A DNA stretch of 64,000 nt from an uncultured Alphaproteobacteria bacterium (GTDB lineage Bacteria > Pseudomonadota > Alphaproteobacteria > Thalassobaculales > Thalassobaculaceae). This document shows, in pieces, positions 50,035-59,511 of the stretch (position 1 is the stretch's first letter; every line of letters starts with the position of its first letter). The position numbers and the translations under genes are program-made. The stretch is taken from assembly GCA_902589475.1 (NCBI GenBank), contig CACITD010000005.1, positions 1 through 64,000 on the forward strand, written 5' to 3'. Under the pieces are notes generated by a model that worked only from the letters and a program-made list of their open reading frames with translations, made no database searches and had not been told where the DNA came from.

Positions 50035-51063
50035 ATGCAAATTTACAGGAATATAACAAATATTCCATTGACGGAGATAAAGGACACCGTATCAACATAT
50101 GAGAGCGCGGGTTACAGTGGTGTGTTAACAACCGAATTAAAACACGACCCCTTTCTTCCGCTTGGCATTGCTGCAGTTCATACACAAAAAATAAATTTAG
50201 CGACGGGAATAGCTGTATCCTTCCTACGCAGTCCAATGGCCGTTGCCAATTTAGGATGGGATTTGAATGAGGCATCCCAAGGTCGATTTACCCTAGGTTT
50301 AGGAACGCAAATCCGTGCGCATAATGAGAAGCGCTTCAGTGCGCCCTGGTCGCCACCAGCACCAAGGATGAGAGAATACATCAAAGCTTTAAAAGCAATA
50401 TGGCGGTGTTGGAAATATGGAGAAAAGTTAGATTTTAAAGGCAACCACTACAATTTCACCTTAATGACGCCAGAGTTTGTTCCTGAGAACTCCGATCTAG
50501 CATTACCTCCGGTAACACTCGCGGCTGTAGGCCCATTTATGTTAAAAACTGCCGCAGAAGTTGCTGACGGGGTTCGACTGCATGGCTTTTGCACACAAAA
50601 GTATTACGAGGAGACAATATCACCAAAGCTACACGAAGGACTAGTTGCATCAAATCGTAGTCGTGACAACTTTGAAGTTTCTGGTGGTGGCTTTCTCGCT
50701 ACTGGACCAGACGATGGGTCTGTCGCAAAAGCAGCTGAGATCGTGCGCTATCGTGTTGGGTTTTACGGCTCAACGCCGGCATATTGGCCCGTGCTTGAAA
50801 CGCATGGCTATGGTGATCTTGGGCGAAAATTGAACTCCATGACAAAAAATGGTGAGTGGGACAAGCTTGCGGCTGAAATAACCGATGATGTTTTGAACTT
50901 ATTTTGCATTACAGGCCGGTACGATGAGTTGACACATTTGGTAAAAGATAGATTTTCTAATATGTGCGACGTAATATCGACTGGACTTAACGAGGATTTC
51001 CCACCAGATTTGATACAAGATATTAAAAAGATAGAAACGCCATTCAAAAAGTTTAAAACCTAA
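50035..51063 (+). CDS. LLM class flavin-dependent oxidoreductase (TIGR03617-like)
   Basis: 342 residues. YSGVLTTELKHDPFLPLGIAA, INLATGIAVSFLRSPMAVANL and GRFTLGLGTQIRAHNEKRF are the standard barrel blocks; the RFSAPWSPPAPRMREYI stretch places it in the branch often called TIGR03617, found with acyl-CoA genes. Cofactor unproven. It starts 26 bp after the CoA-transferase stop and precedes two acyl-CoA dehydrogenases, suggesting that a flavin monooxygenation or oxidation is part of the same pathway. Confidence 0.88.
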   Translation: MQIYRNITNIPLTEIKDTVSTYESAGYSGVLTTELKHDPFLPLGIAAVHTQKINLATGIAVSFLRSPMAVANLGWDLNEASQGRFTLGLGTQIRAHNEKRFSAPWSPPAPRMREYIKALKAIWRCWKYGEKLDFKGNHYNFTLMTPEFVPENSDLALPPVTLAAVGPFMLKTAAEVADGVRLHGFCTQKYYEETISPKLHEGLVASNRSRDNFEVSGGGFLATGPDDGSVAKAAEIVRYRVGFYGSTPAYWPVLETHGYGDLGRKLNSMTKNGEWDKLAAEITDDVLNLFCITGRYDELTHLVKDRFSNMCDVISTGLNEDFPPDLIQDIKKIETPFKKFKT

Positions 51064-51119
51064 AAAAAGCTGATGTGCCCACAATTTGATAGTATTGCCC
51101 ACAAGGAAGGATAATTAGA

Positions 51120-52250
51120 ATGAAATTTAGCTTTTCTGAGGAACAGGAGGAATTCAGATCGTTTCTCAGGCGTTTTTTAGAAGAAAAATCACCTACGACC
51201 GAAGTCCGTCGTTTGATGGCTACGGATGCGGGTTGGGAGAAAGAGCAATGGCGCAAGGTCAATACTGAATTAGGTTTAACTGCTATTGCAATACCGGAAG
51301 AATATGGCGGCCAAGGCTTTGGCTTATCGGAACAGTGTATTGTTCTAGAGGAAATGGGGCGGTCTCTGCTGTGTGCGCCATATTTTTCATCGGCGGTCTT
51401 GACCGCAAACGCGATACTATACGGAGCATCTGAAGAATATAAGAAAAAGTACCTTCCTGAAATTGCATCGGGTGACCTCACGGCTTCTCTGGCTTTTACT
51501 GAGGAGACCGGAGCTTGGGACATCTCGTCGATGAGTATGTGTGCTAAAAAAACTGAGAATACATACCGCCTCACGGGCGTAAAAAGCTTTGTGCTAGACG
51601 GCCATATGTCAGATTTAATTATAGTATTAGCAAAAGTAAATGATAATTCAGGGTCCCAACGACTTGCACTCTTTTCAGTTGATAGTACGGCGACTGGGTT
51701 AACAAAAAACCTACTCAATTCTACCGATCAAACAAGAAAACTCGCAAAGTTAATGTTCACCGACGTTGAAGCGACTTGTATTTCCAGCGAAGACGACGTC
51801 ACTGAGGCTATGCAAACAACATTTTTAAAATCTTGTATTGGCCTTTCTAATGAGATGGTAGGGGGAGCGGAAAGACTTCGTGAAGACACGCTAGAATATG
51901 TCAAAATGCGAATGCAATTCGGGCGATCAATAGCGTCATTCCAAGTTACTAAACACAAAGCTACTGATATGCTTGCTGATGTAGAACTTGCAAAGTCAGC
52001 GGCTTATTACGCTGCGGCGGCGTTTGATGATGGTGAGAGCGATATAGCGGCAACTGCATCTATAGCCAAAGCCTCTGCGTCTGAAGCTTATATGCAAACA
52101 GCAATTAACGCTGTTCAAATGCACGGGGGTATTGGTTTCACATGGGATAACGACACCCATCTTTGGTTTAAAAGAGCAAAAAGCTCAGAAGTATTTCTAG
52201 GGACAGCAGATTTTCATCGTGAGTTGATGATGCAGTCTTGGGATCAATAA
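51120..52250 (+). CDS. Acyl-CoA dehydrogenase, probably non-catalytic partner subunit
   Basis: 376 residues with the acyl-CoA dehydrogenase fold (FSFSEEQEEFRSFLRRFL, LTAIAIPEEYGGQGFG, MQFGRSIASFQVTKHKATDM). The Glu of medium-chain enzymes is absent (VFLGTADFH, Leu in place of Glu) and the position matching the LCAD/isovaleryl Glu is Ser or Lys (FLKSCIG). It therefore looks like the inactive chain of a heteromeric dehydrogenase, as in mycobacterial FadE pairs. Its presumed partner begins 12 bp downstream. Confidence 0.87.
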   Translation: MKFSFSEEQEEFRSFLRRFLEEKSPTTEVRRLMATDAGWEKEQWRKVNTELGLTAIAIPEEYGGQGFGLSEQCIVLEEMGRSLLCAPYFSSAVLTANAILYGASEEYKKKYLPEIASGDLTASLAFTEETGAWDISSMSMCAKKTENTYRLTGVKSFVLDGHMSDLIIVLAKVNDNSGSQRLALFSVDSTATGLTKNLLNSTDQTRKLAKLMFTDVEATCISSEDDVTEAMQTTFLKSCIGLSNEMVGGAERLREDTLEYVKMRMQFGRSIASFQVTKHKATDMLADVELAKSAAYYAAAAFDDGESDIAATASIAKASASEAYMQTAINAVQMHGGIGFTWDNDTHLWFKRAKSSEVFLGTADFHRELMMQSWDQ

Positions 52251-52262
52251 GGAGAGTTATTT

Positions 52263-53516
52263 ATGTCAATGAATGAAGAACAAGTCCGCAACGAAGTGCG
52301 TGAATGGTTAAAGGAAAATTGGAGCCCCAATCTCGATTTAGTGGAATGGCGCTTAAAGCTCGCCGATTCTGGTTGGGGTATGGCTAATTGGCCGGCTGAA
52401 TGGTATGGCCGCGATCTACCGGTTAGTTTGGTCCCGGCTATAGAAGAAGAATTTAATAAGATTGGCGCTTTAACAATTCCTAAATCTGGAATTCGAATGT
52501 TAGCGGCTGCGACTATTCTTAACCATGGCTCTGACATGCATAAAGAAAAGTTTTTAAAACGCATAATTACTGGGGAAGACGTATGGTGCCAATTATTTAG
52601 TGAACCCGGTAGTGGCTCAGATCTCGCCGGAGCAACCACAAAAGCAGTGATGGTAGGCAATAAATGGGTGGTCAATGGCCAGAAAGTTTGGACTACGAGC
52701 GCTCATAAAGCCCACTGGGGCTTATTATTAGCTCGAACTGATATGGATGATACAAAACATAGGGGACTATCCTATTTTATCATTGATATGAACCAGCCAG
52801 GCGTTGAAACGCAACCGTTAATGCAAATGAATGGCCATGCCTCGTTTAATCAGGTTTTCCTGACAGACGCGGAAGTGCTGCCCGATTTTCAAGTTGGGGA
52901 ACTAGGCGATGGTTGGCAGGTAGCCACCACTACGCTGATGCACGAAAGACGCGCCGCCGACTCACTTCGCTCTTGGGGACAGGCCTCAAAGGGAGATGGA
53001 CCTATTTATGATCAAGAGCGAGTTGAAACTGAAACCACAATGCAGCCTTATAAATGGTACCCGCAGCGGGCTGGTAGGGTTGACCTGATTATGGACCGGG
53101 CAAAAGAAACCGGCGCGATTAAGGATCCAGCCATTCGCCAGGAAATAGCAAAGCTTATGACTTTACATAAATCAGCCGAGTGGACAGCACGTCGCGCTAG
53201 GGCGGCACAAGAGCAAGGGAAGCCACAAGGGCCAGAAGGCTCCCTTGGCAAACTAGCAGCCAGTAATGTCGCTAGAGCTGCCGCGAAAGTACACACACTC
53301 ATAAGCGGTGCCGATGCGATGCTAACTGGCGAAGACAGTCCTATGGATGGTACAATCGCTGAAATCCTTGTTTCGTTTCCAGCATCCTCAATAGCCGGCG
53401 GCACCGATGAAATACAAAAAAATATTATATCAGAACGAGTATTAAATATGCCTAAGGAAACCCGTTTTGACGCAGATAAACCGTTTAAGGATATACCAAG
53501 AAATACAGTTTCTTAA
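52263..53516 (+). CDS. Acyl-CoA dehydrogenase, catalytic subunit candidate
   Basis: 417 residues. LFSEPGSGSDLAGATT and WVVNGQKVWTTSAHKAHWGLL are FAD and substrate blocks; Glu228 in LMHERRAADS is the LCAD-type catalytic position and the C-terminal IAGGTDEIQKNI replaces YEGT. It is longer than usual because of an insertion near residues 240-290. Gap to the preceding dehydrogenase is 12 bp and the two probably form an alpha2beta2 enzyme. Such pairs act on bulky CoA esters such as steroid side chains; the present substrate is not known. Confidence 0.9.
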   Translation: MSMNEEQVRNEVREWLKENWSPNLDLVEWRLKLADSGWGMANWPAEWYGRDLPVSLVPAIEEEFNKIGALTIPKSGIRMLAAATILNHGSDMHKEKFLKRIITGEDVWCQLFSEPGSGSDLAGATTKAVMVGNKWVVNGQKVWTTSAHKAHWGLLLARTDMDDTKHRGLSYFIIDMNQPGVETQPLMQMNGHASFNQVFLTDAEVLPDFQVGELGDGWQVATTTLMHERRAADSLRSWGQASKGDGPIYDQERVETETTMQPYKWYPQRAGRVDLIMDRAKETGAIKDPAIRQEIAKLMTLHKSAEWTARRARAAQEQGKPQGPEGSLGKLAASNVARAAAKVHTLISGADAMLTGEDSPMDGTIAEILVSFPASSIAGGTDEIQKNIISERVLNMPKETRFDADKPFKDIPRNTVS

Positions 53517-53538
53517 TAAGCAGAACAATTGGTTGCGA

Positions 53539-53569
53539 GGTACTGGGGCAAACGAAAATGTCCAGTACC
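53539..53569. terminator. Stem-loop between convergent genes
   Basis: GGTACTGG (53539-53546) pairs with CCAGTACC (53562-53569) around a 15-base loop. It lies between the acyl-CoA dehydrogenase and the convergent MFS gene and could end both transcripts; no T-run follows. Confidence 0.45.
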
Positions 53570-53594
53570 CGATCCCCCCGCTTTTCAAGTTATC

Positions 53595-54833
53595 CTATTC
53601 GTTATCGGAACTCTTCACCCTATATCGCCAAGCAAAAGTCAGCGTAATCAGGCATACTATCGGCAGAAACGCCGCCACTAAAATGACTAGACCATAGTCA
53701 GATGCTTTCCACAATAACGAGGCAATCGTAGGTGAAACAGCTGACCCCAGCATGAAACCAATGGCTAGAAAACCAGCTATAATTCCAAAATTCTGACGAC
53801 CTAATAATTGAGCGATTATTGTTGGCCGGATAATACTAAAAACGCCGTACCCTGCGCCTTGACCTATAACAAATACAGCAATAGCAAGAGGGATCGCATT
53901 ACTATAATAAAGGGCCAGGCCAGCTATAAATATCGAAACAAACGATACAAGACATATCGCTAAGACAGACACATGACGCTCAAATAATGTCATGATCACA
54001 CGACCGGCCACTTGCATTGGACCTATCATAGAGGCCCCAAGAACGGCCATCTCTGCAGTAAACCCTCTACCAATTAATATTGGAAGCATATGCGTCGTTA
54101 TCATTCCGTGCGCGCAAGCTGCAAGAGTGAAAGTCACGGCAATAAGCCAGAAAGTCCACGTTTTGGCCACCAGCATCGCCTTGCGCGCGGTAGGACTTGG
54201 TGATTGCCGTTTTTCTCTTGCGTAATAAGCTGCCTGCTTCGAGCCATAGATTATTAGGGGGACTGCTACCGTAATTATAATCACGCCAAAAATAATTAAA
54301 GCTACACGCCAATCGAAAAACTTTATCAAAATATGTGCACTTGGAAATGAGATAGTCGATGCAAATCCTGCGATAAGTGTCACGTAGGTAATTGCTCTCC
54401 GCGCCTCCAGGCCCATTGTATAAGTTATTATAGCAAAGCATGCTTCGTATAATGAACTCGACATCGCCAAGCCAATCCCGAACCAAATAAGGTAAAACTG
54501 CCAGACTTCGGTAACTTGGGACAATAAAAGTAGGAGCACGCCTGCCACCAACGCACCACCAGAAAATAGACTTTTCCCGTGACCAAAATCTATCAGTCGG
54601 CCCACCAACGGGGCAGCAAATGCTGCCACAATAAGCGCCATGGTAAAGGCTCCTGTTAGCACAGGCTTAGAGAATTTTAATTCTGCCTCCCATGTCGGAA
54701 AGAATGCAGCAAAAGAATAATAGTAAGCCGCCCACACCAATGTTTCGGCGACCGCAAAAGAGCCCACTATTTTAAAAAATGTCTTCTGATCGTAGGTTTT
54801 TTTTGGCTCGTCTGTTGTGTCTGACCTATCCAT
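53595..54833 (-). CDS. MFS transporter
   Basis: 412 residues with 12 predicted transmembrane spans. The opening FFKIVGSFAVAETLVWAAYYY and the loop between TM2 and TM3 (PLVGRLIDFGHGKSLFSGG, the G-x-L-x-D-x-x-G-x-K motif) are MFS features; the general layout resembles monocarboxylate/oxalate-formate (OFA) type carriers. Its setting between carboxylic acid operons hints at an organic acid substrate, which is inference. An aminotransferase gene on the same strand lies 18 bp upstream. Confidence 0.87.
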   Translation of the reverse strand: MDRSDTTDEPKKTYDQKTFFKIVGSFAVAETLVWAAYYYSFAAFFPTWEAELKFSKPVLTGAFTMALIVAAFAAPLVGRLIDFGHGKSLFSGGALVAGVLLLLLSQVTEVWQFYLIWFGIGLAMSSSLYEACFAIITYTMGLEARRAITYVTLIAGFASTISFPSAHILIKFFDWRVALIIFGVIIITVAVPLIIYGSKQAAYYAREKRQSPSPTARKAMLVAKTWTFWLIAVTFTLAACAHGMITTHMLPILIGRGFTAEMAVLGASMIGPMQVAGRVIMTLFERHVSVLAICLVSFVSIFIAGLALYYSNAIPLAIAVFVIGQGAGYGVFSIIRPTIIAQLLGRQNFGIIAGFLAIGFMLGSAVSPTIASLLWKASDYGLVILVAAFLPIVCLITLTFAWRYRVKSSDNE

Positions 54834-54851
54834 ACCTAAACCGAGACAAAC

Positions 54852-56081
54852 TTAGCGCACTTTTTCATTTGATATTCGCATGGGGACGCCAAATTCCCTT
54901 TGACAAATTTTAGCCAGCTTGTTTACCCCCACCTTTATTGTATTTTCATCAGGGTGCCCAAAACATAAACGTAGCTTAGATCTTGCGGGGATGGCGTCAG
55001 TGGACCATTCCGGGCCAGGATTTATAGCTATACCCTCTGAAAGAGCAATACTTGCTAACCGCACGGTGTCTACAGTATCAGGTAAAGTTACCCACAAAAA
55101 TATGCCACCTTCGGGAACTTCAAACTCTGCTGACGTCCCAAAATTCGCTTCAACAGCTTCAGTCAAGATTCTAAGTTTTTTCTCGAGTGTTCCACAAAGG
55201 GATTTAATATGTTTATCAAAATTTGCTTCACAATATTCTGCGAGCATCATTTGTTCTAATGCACCAGTCCCACCGTCACTCTTAAGTGCTAAAAGTTGGG
55301 ACAGAACATTCCAATTGCCAATCAGATAGCCAATTCTCAATGCTGGTGCAATTGTCTTAGAAAAAGATCCACAGTGAATTACCCTGTTACCCTCATCCAA
55401 CGCAGCTAAGGCTGGAGGTCTACTGCTGTCCCATATTAAGTCGGCATAGCATTCGTCTTCTACGATCGGGATTTGAAACTTTTTCGAGATCTCCAGCAGT
55501 TTAAGCCTATTTTTCTCTGGCATTATACTGCCGGCTGGATTTTGAACTGTAGGAATTACATAGATAAATTTTGGTTTTATCGACTTATCTAAAAGATCTT
55601 CCAATCTCTCTACTAGCAAATCTAAACGGATACCTTCATCGTTAAGTGGTACACCAATAGGCTTCACCCCGATCCTTCTTAATCTGTTAATTGCGCTACC
55701 ATAACTAAATTGCTCAACAATTACTGTATCGCCAGGGTTACAAAAAGCCGCATTGATTAGATCTAATGCTTGTCCCGATCCTGATGTAATTAGAATATCA
55801 TCACTTGAAACGCTCAGACCACTTCGTTTGTTTACCTTCTTAGATATAAACTCTCTGAGAGGTTTATATCCTTGGGGCCCATGCTGTAATCCATATGTTG
55901 CTAATGTCTTGCCCTCCCGTTTTAACACCTCCGAAATTGATTTTATCATGTCGTCAACTGGAATGCTCTCAGCATCATTGTGACCACCAATAAAATTATA
56001 TTGCGGAAAGCCGCTCCATCGCTGAGTCGGGGCAGGTAAATCACTTTTAAAAAACGTCGAATACTCTATGTCCAATGCCAT
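54852..56081 (-). CDS. PLP-dependent aminotransferase (fold type I, MocR/2-aminoadipate-type)
   Basis: 409 residues. ATYGLQHGPQGYKPLREFIS and ILITSGSGQALDLI are substrate and PLP blocks; the PLP-binding Lys is in GSFSKTIAPALRIGY. VPTVQNPAGSIM and VEDECYADL contain the Asn and Asp that hold PLP. There is no DNA-binding domain, so this is an aminotransferase, not a MocR regulator. Substrate unknown. The MFS carrier gene follows 18 bp later, and the two may be co-transcribed. It diverges from the CoA-transferase gene at 56217. Confidence 0.9.
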   Translation of the reverse strand: MALDIEYSTFFKSDLPAPTQRWSGFPQYNFIGGHNDAESIPVDDMIKSISEVLKREGKTLATYGLQHGPQGYKPLREFISKKVNKRSGLSVSSDDILITSGSGQALDLINAAFCNPGDTVIVEQFSYGSAINRLRRIGVKPIGVPLNDEGIRLDLLVERLEDLLDKSIKPKFIYVIPTVQNPAGSIMPEKNRLKLLEISKKFQIPIVEDECYADLIWDSSRPPALAALDEGNRVIHCGSFSKTIAPALRIGYLIGNWNVLSQLLALKSDGGTGALEQMMLAEYCEANFDKHIKSLCGTLEKKLRILTEAVEANFGTSAEFEVPEGGIFLWVTLPDTVDTVRLASIALSEGIAINPGPEWSTDAIPARSKLRLCFGHPDENTIKVGVNKLAKICQREFGVPMRISNEKVR

Positions 56082-56216
56082 TCATTTTCTCCCAAACAAA
56101 AAGCCAGAAAGATATCGAGGTGATGATGTAAGGACTTGTTACTTTATTCAAAATAGCGCAACAAGGAGATAACTACTATTAGTAATGATAGCTATTTTTC
56201 CGGTAGAGAAATGTAA

Positions 56217-57383
56217 ATGTCAAATCCCGATCATCCTTTAACAGGTATACGTGTTTTAGATTTAACCCAAATTTATAACGGCCCTTATGCCACCTTTCTA
56301 ATGGCAATGGCAGGTGCTGACGTTATTAAAGTAGAACCCCCTGGAGGGGAGCATTTAAGACGAAGAAATGCAAGAGGGGGCGCTTTGTATCCTTTTAAAA
56401 TGCTTAACCCTAATAAGCGCAGCATTTTATTAGATTTAAAAAATGAAGAAGACCGGGACATTTTTTTAGAATTAGCCTCAACGGCAGATATTATAATTGA
56501 AAATTTTGCACCGGGCGTTGTTGATCGCCTAGGTGTGGGTTATGAAACCATTAAAAAAATTAAACCAGAAATCATTTATGCTTCCGGTAGCGGCTACGGG
56601 CAAGATGGTCCATACAAAGGTTACCAGGCTATGGATATCGCCGTTCAGGCCATGAGTGGTGTTATGAGCGCAACAGGGTTCCCCGACAATCCACCCGTCA
56701 AAGCTGGGGTAGCATTATGCGACTTTTTTGCTGGAATACATCTATTTGGTGGAGTTATGACAGCACTTGTCAAAAAAGAGCGAACCGGCAAAGGGTCCTA
56801 TGTTGACGTCTCAATGCAAGAAGCTGTCTTCCCGTCTTTCGCTTCAAACCTTGGACTTATATTCGATACCGACGTAAAAAAAATCCCCGAGCGAGTAGGG
56901 AATTTTCACGGAGGACTATCCATTGCACCATATGGCGTTTACCCCTGCAAAGACGGATACGTTTCCATAATATGTAATAATGACACTCACTGGCATAGGT
57001 TATTGGACGCAATGGATATGCCCGAGGCTAAAAAGGATCCAAAATTTCTTACAATGGCGGATCGTGTAAAAAACCTAGATGATTTAACTAATCTTATCAC
57101 TGACTGGTCATCCCGCTTTGCCCGTTCAGAAATTATGGCTTCATTAAATGACGCGCGCGTGCCTTGTGGAATGGTTAAAGATCTTGGTGAAGTCATTGAA
57201 GATGAAAACTTGCATGCTAGAGGGATGATCCGCTGGATAAACGATGAAGAAGGGCAAAAGTCGCTCGCAACAGCAAGCCCGTTACATATTGATGGTGTAA
57301 ACAGTGTCGATTATCAGGCCGCACCTGAGATCGACGCCAATAGAAACGAAATATTGAAAGAGCTTAGAGCTAATAACCAGTAA
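56217..57383 (+). CDS. CaiB/BaiF family CoA-transferase
   Basis: 388 residues. Asp169 in AGVALCDFFAG aligns with the catalytic Asp169 of formyl-CoA transferase. TGIRVLDLTQIYNGPYATFLM is the N-terminal block. Third paralogue in the window; it opens a plus-strand series of six genes with gaps of 37-75 bp (two SDRs, a SnoaL-like protein, an amidase and phhB). GGTAGAGAA lies about 10 bases before the ATG. Confidence 0.92.
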   Translation: MSNPDHPLTGIRVLDLTQIYNGPYATFLMAMAGADVIKVEPPGGEHLRRRNARGGALYPFKMLNPNKRSILLDLKNEEDRDIFLELASTADIIIENFAPGVVDRLGVGYETIKKIKPEIIYASGSGYGQDGPYKGYQAMDIAVQAMSGVMSATGFPDNPPVKAGVALCDFFAGIHLFGGVMTALVKKERTGKGSYVDVSMQEAVFPSFASNLGLIFDTDVKKIPERVGNFHGGLSIAPYGVYPCKDGYVSIICNNDTHWHRLLDAMDMPEAKKDPKFLTMADRVKNLDDLTNLITDWSSRFARSEIMASLNDARVPCGMVKDLGEVIEDENLHARGMIRWINDEEGQKSLATASPLHIDGVNSVDYQAAPEIDANRNEILKELRANNQ

Positions 57384-57421
57384 TCTCAAAATACATAAAA
57401 GCATCCTTTGGAATATGTCAC

Positions 57422-58186
57422 ATGCATAAAGATCTAGAAAATAAGGTAGCTATCATCACTGGGGCTAGCAGGGGTTTAGGGCAAGAGTACGCAGTAAAAC
57501 TAGCAGAAGCAGGGGCAAAAGTTATCGCAGCTGATATAACGGATTGCAACAAAACCACTCAAATTATTAAGGACTCCGGGGGAACCTGTATGAGCGTCCA
57601 ACTTGATGTAAGAAATCAGTCAAGTTGCGATGCGATGGCAAAAATGACATTCGATAAGTTTGGCCGCATCGACATTTTGGTAAATAACGCGGCCCTCTAT
57701 GGTTCTCTTAAGGGAGGACGCTTCGATGCACTCGCAGAGCAAGATTGGAATGATTGCTTAGACGTCAACATCAGCGGCATTTGGCGCTGTTGCAAGGCAG
57801 TTATTGGTTCGATGAAGGCTCAACAGAGCGGATCTATAATAAACATCTCATCCTTAGCAGCTTTGGCTGGTTTACCCTATGCCTTGCACTATTCGACGTC
57901 AAAAGCAGCAGTTATTGGTTTAACGCGGGCGCTAGCACGCGAGCTGGGACGCGATTGGATCCGAGTAAATTCAATTGGACCTACAGCCGTTGCTACGGAA
58001 GGAACAGAGGAATTTTTTGGAGATAAACTAGAGCAAGCGACTAAAGCAATAGCCGAGGGCCAAGCACTGAAAAGGACTCTCTCTCCAGATGACCTGACCG
58101 GAACAATTCTGTATCTGGCTAGTGACGCTTCAAAGTTTGTTACAGGCCAAACGATAATGGTGGATGGTGGAACAGTATTTCTTTAA
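57422..58186 (+). CDS. SDR family oxidoreductase
   Basis: 254 residues, classical SDR. TGASRGLGQEYAVKLAEAGA and Asp after beta-2 (IAADIT) suggest NAD(H); Tyr157 and Lys161 are in YSTSKAAV, the NNAA motif is at beta-4 and the end is VTGQTIMVDGGT. Resembles FabG-type or sugar/hydroxyacid dehydrogenases. Substrate unknown. It lies 38 bp after the CoA-transferase and 40 bp before another SDR, so both probably work in one path. Confidence 0.9.
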   Translation: MHKDLENKVAIITGASRGLGQEYAVKLAEAGAKVIAADITDCNKTTQIIKDSGGTCMSVQLDVRNQSSCDAMAKMTFDKFGRIDILVNNAALYGSLKGGRFDALAEQDWNDCLDVNISGIWRCCKAVIGSMKAQQSGSIINISSLAALAGLPYALHYSTSKAAVIGLTRALARELGRDWIRVNSIGPTAVATEGTEEFFGDKLEQATKAIAEGQALKRTLSPDDLTGTILYLASDASKFVTGQTIMVDGGTVFL

Positions 58187-58226
58187 TAATTACTTAATCA
58201 ACATTTTGATTTAAAGAAAAGGTAGA

Positions 58227-58982
58227 ATGGAAATGTCCATAACTTACGATTACAAAGGCCGATCCGTTGTCATAACAGGCGGAGCAAAAGGTATCGGGCT
58301 GGCTGCAGCCAAACGTTTTCACTCAAGTGGGGCGAACGTTTCCTTGTGGGATATGGACGAAGGTCGCCTCAATGAGGTTAAAGATAACTTTTCTGGTAAA
58401 ATAGATACTCAAGTCGTGGACGTAACAAAATGGGATTCCGTCAACGCTGCGGCTGAAAATAGTTTCAAAAGCATCGGAGGCGCAGACATTCTTGTAAATA
58501 GTGCAGGGATCGCGGGTCCAAATTTCAAAACCTGGGAATACCCAATTGAAGAATGGATGAAAGTTGTAGACATCGATCTGAATGGCACCTTTCTTTGCTG
58601 TAGAGCCCTGGTGCCATTTATGAGAGAAAATAAATACGGACGAATTGTAAATATAGCCTCAATAGCGGGAAAGGAAGGTAACCCCAATGCGGCGCCATAC
58701 AGTGCGGCAAAAGCGGGGGTCATTGGTCTAACTAAATCACTTGGAAAAGAACTAGCGGATATGAATATAACCGTAAATTGTATTACTCCCGCAGCAGTTC
58801 GCACAGAAATTTTCGATCAAATTAGTCAAGAACATATAGACTTTATGCTATCCAAAATTCCAATTGGACGTTTTGGAACCGTAGATGAAATAGCAAATCT
58901 GATCACGTGGTTAAGTTCTGAGGAATGCTCGTTTAGCACCGGAGGTGTTTTCGACATCTCAGGTGGAAGAGCTACTTACTAG
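58227..58982 (+). CDS. SDR family oxidoreductase
   Basis: 251 residues. TGGAKGIGLAAAKRF cofactor loop, NSAGIAGP at beta-4, Tyr158 and Lys162 in YSAAKAGV, and TGGVFDISGGRATY at the end. Distinct from its neighbour (only general family identity), so these are two different enzymes, not a recent duplicate. An alternative ATG two codons later would leave AAAGG better placed. Likely oxidises or reduces an intermediate in the same pathway. Confidence 0.9.
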   Translation: MEMSITYDYKGRSVVITGGAKGIGLAAAKRFHSSGANVSLWDMDEGRLNEVKDNFSGKIDTQVVDVTKWDSVNAAAENSFKSIGGADILVNSAGIAGPNFKTWEYPIEEWMKVVDIDLNGTFLCCRALVPFMRENKYGRIVNIASIAGKEGNPNAAPYSAAKAGVIGLTKSLGKELADMNITVNCITPAAVRTEIFDQISQEHIDFMLSKIPIGRFGTVDEIANLITWLSSEECSFSTGGVFDISGGRATY

Positions 58983-59057
58983 ATCTTTTTATCAATACTT
59001 AAAAAAACTTTCATACCTTAAGTTATAATTTAACCTGTTGCTGAAGCCTTAATTTGG

Positions 59058-59474
59058 ATGGTTAACGAAATGACAGATGCAGTGGTAATATTATCTGCAA
59101 ACCAAGCGTTTTACGATGCGTTCTCTACAGCGAGTTTTGACCTAATGAAAAACGTTTGGTCCTCAAGTGAGGAAATCGTTTGCATACACCCAGGTTGGGC
59201 ACCACTTTATGGACAAGAGGCTGTCATGCAAAGTTGGAGTAATATTTTGATGGGAGGGCATTCTCCTAAAATTACTTGTCACAACGCTATAGCCCATTTT
59301 CTAAAATTTGATCTGTGTTTTGTGACCTGTTTTGAGAGCCTTCAAGGGGGAACAATGGCGGCGACCAACATCTTTCTAAATGAAGAAAATTCATGGAAAA
59401 TGATTCATCATCACGCAGCGCCTACTGCCCAACATATTCCGCATACCAGTAACGATAATTCACGATTACAATAA
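59058..59474 (+). CDS. SnoaL-like/NTF2-fold protein
   Basis: 138 residues of the cone-shaped NTF2 fold. FYDAFSTASFDLMKNVWSSSEE and HPGWAPLYGQEAVMQSWSNIL are typical SnoaL-3 blocks; the C-terminal WKMIHHHAAPT closes the domain. Members are small-molecule binding proteins, isomerases or hydrolases. No firm function. It lies in the CoA-transferase/amidase operon. An alternative start four codons downstream is possible. Confidence 0.82.
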   Translation: MVNEMTDAVVILSANQAFYDAFSTASFDLMKNVWSSSEEIVCIHPGWAPLYGQEAVMQSWSNILMGGHSPKITCHNAIAHFLKFDLCFVTCFESLQGGTMAATNIFLNEENSWKMIHHHAAPTAQHIPHTSNDNSRLQ

Positions 59475-59511
59475 CTAGACTTTACCGATATTCATTGGGA
59501 CTTATTGAAAC

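Noticed and set aside
57422..58982. Two adjacent SDR genes as a recent tandem duplication
   Set aside because: The two proteins share only family-level motifs, differ in cofactor-loop and C-terminal sequence, and are therefore separate enzymes.
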